Assembly (NCBI GenBank): GCA_014729445.1
Contig: WJJX01000029.1
Coordinates: 1 to 7,303, forward strand
Direction of reading: 5' to 3'
DNA from: Candidatus Moraniibacteriota bacterium
GTDB lineage: Bacteria; Patescibacteriota; Minisyncoccia; CAIUEV01; JAHKAQ01
Length of the DNA stretch: 7,303 bases
The notes under the pieces are model-generated. The model saw only the letters and a list, made by a program, of their open reading frames with translations, was not told the origin of the DNA and did no database searches. Of this stretch, positions 6,556 through 7,303 are shown one piece after another. How positions within the stretch are numbered: the first letter of the stretch is position 1; every line of letters starts with the position of its first letter. A program made the translations under genes and the position numbers.

Positions 6556-7303
6556 ATGCCAAACCAGAAAGCTAAGCTAAAAACCAGCGTCAAAGTTTTA
6601 ATTTTTATTTTGATATTCTTTACGGCAATATCTTTGTTTTTCTATTTAATCAAACCCTTTAGCTACAATTTTTTTCCAAAAGAAGAATCTAAAGTGCATA
6701 TTAAACCTCCTGTTGAAGAACCGGAAACAGAAAAAAAGCTCGGTTTTCTGGGTTTCACCAATCAAGTCAGCGGGCACGAAAAACCGATGAAATATCTAGT
6801 TTTATTCCAAAATTCAATGGAGCTTCGTCCCGGCGGAGGCTATATAGGCTCATTCGCCGAAATAGAAATCGAAGACGGCAAAATTAAATCCAAACAAGTT
6901 TACAACACCAACGTCTACGATCTGCAAATCCCGAACAAACCCTCACCGCCGTTCTTGATAAGTGACAAAATGCTTTCCACGGACTGGGGGCTTAGAGATT
7001 CAAATTGGGCCTTGGATTTCAATCAAAACGCCAAATTCTTTCTCAAAATCTATAAACTGGCCAATCCCAAAAAAAATTTCGACGGAGTCATAGCGGTTAC
7101 TACTAAAGTTCTGCCCTTTTTGATTGAACAAAGCGGAGGACCGATAAAACTGGAGGGAATAGAAGGAAATTTCACCCCCGAAAACGTAATTGAAAAACTG
7201 GAATACGAAGTGGAGGTAAACTATACCAACCGGGGCATAGCGAAAGACCAAAGAAAAGAAATTATCAATCATCTTATGACAGAAATCATAAACAGGATTC
7301 AGA
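6556..7303 (+). CDS. DUF4012 membrane-anchored extracytoplasmic protein (short form), 3' end cut by the window edge
   Basis: The frame is open from the ATG at 6556 to the right edge, giving 249 codons with no stop. Residues 1-10 are basic and about 11-33 form a membrane helix; a short Pro/Glu-rich linker (about 42-60) leads straight into the DUF4012 core. Core motifs match the divergent neighbour: KYLVLFQNSMELRPGGGYIG (79-98), WGLRDSNWALDF (144-155), FDGVIAVTTKVLPFLIEQSG (175-194), GPIKLEG (195-201) and YEVEVNY (217-223). The two are clear paralogues with the same motif order but different N-termini: the short form lacks the roughly 190-residue helical stalk. Sidedness is predicted from the N-in membrane anchor. 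Transcription likely comes from the extended -10 promoter at 6507-6515. The start codon has no Shine-Dalgarno (AAAGCAACCAAA-ATG), and no upstream in-frame ATG was found. Function is unknown; an envelope glycan role is inferred only from family context. Confidence 0.87.
   Translation, partial: MPNQKAKLKTSVKVLIFILIFFTAISLFFYLIKPFSYNFFPKEESKVHIKPPVEEPETEKKLGFLGFTNQVSGHEKPMKYLVLFQNSMELRPGGGYIGSFAEIEIEDGKIKSKQVYNTNVYDLQIPNKPSPPFLISDKMLSTDWGLRDSNWALDFNQNAKFFLKIYKLANPKKNFDGVIAVTTKVLPFLIEQSGGPIKLEGIEGNFTPENVIEKLEYEVEVNYTNRGIAKDQRKEIINHLMTEIINRIQ

Noticed and set aside
7000..7272. Minus-strand 90-codon open frame opposite the short DUF4012 gene.
   Set aside because: It is antisense to the conserved DGVIAVT region; the plus frame carries the family motifs.

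Overview
The window looks like a piece of a low-GC bacterial genome that uses the standard code (visible stops are TAA and TAG, and no in-frame TGA is needed to keep a gene open). DUF4012 and DUF2079 membrane proteins next to each other, a small stand-alone alarmone synthetase, and five start codons without a Shine-Dalgarno motif together suggest a Candidate Phyla Radiation (Patescibacteria) genome. That assignment is inferred from gene content; no rRNA or other marker gene is present.

There are five protein genes and no mobile element, CRISPR array, tRNA or rRNA. Four genes lie on the minus strand and are read from right to left: a 685-aa DUF4012 protein (6284 to 4227), a 467-aa DUF2079 multi-spanning protein (4240 to 2837, overlapping the previous gene by 14 bp), a 336-aa RelA/SpoT-type synthetase (2767 to 1757, after 69 bp), and a secreted protein with seven propeller-like repeats (1639 to beyond the left edge, after 117 bp). 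On the plus strand, a second DUF4012 protein starts at 6556 and runs off the right edge. The two genes cut by the window edges are both real: one has 546 and the other 249 visible codons.

The 271-bp divergent intergenic region (6285-6555) is the regulatory hub. It holds a perfect extended -10 (TGcTATAAT) for the rightward gene whose core is nearly symmetric and could also fire leftward, a second possible leftward promoter, a 7-bp inverted repeat at the predicted leftward start site, and two mutually exclusive hairpins.

Working model (inference): the DUF4012 proteins are membrane-anchored with extracytoplasmic domains, and the DUF2079 protein resembles GT-C type membrane glycosyltransferases. 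The pair could make or attach a cell-surface glycan, with the propeller protein as another surface or secreted product. The alarmone synthetase is cytoplasmic, and its place in this envelope cluster is the most puzzling part of the layout. No gene here is a biochemically defined novel system; the most original elements are the paired DUF4012 paralogues around a symmetric promoter and the propeller protein.
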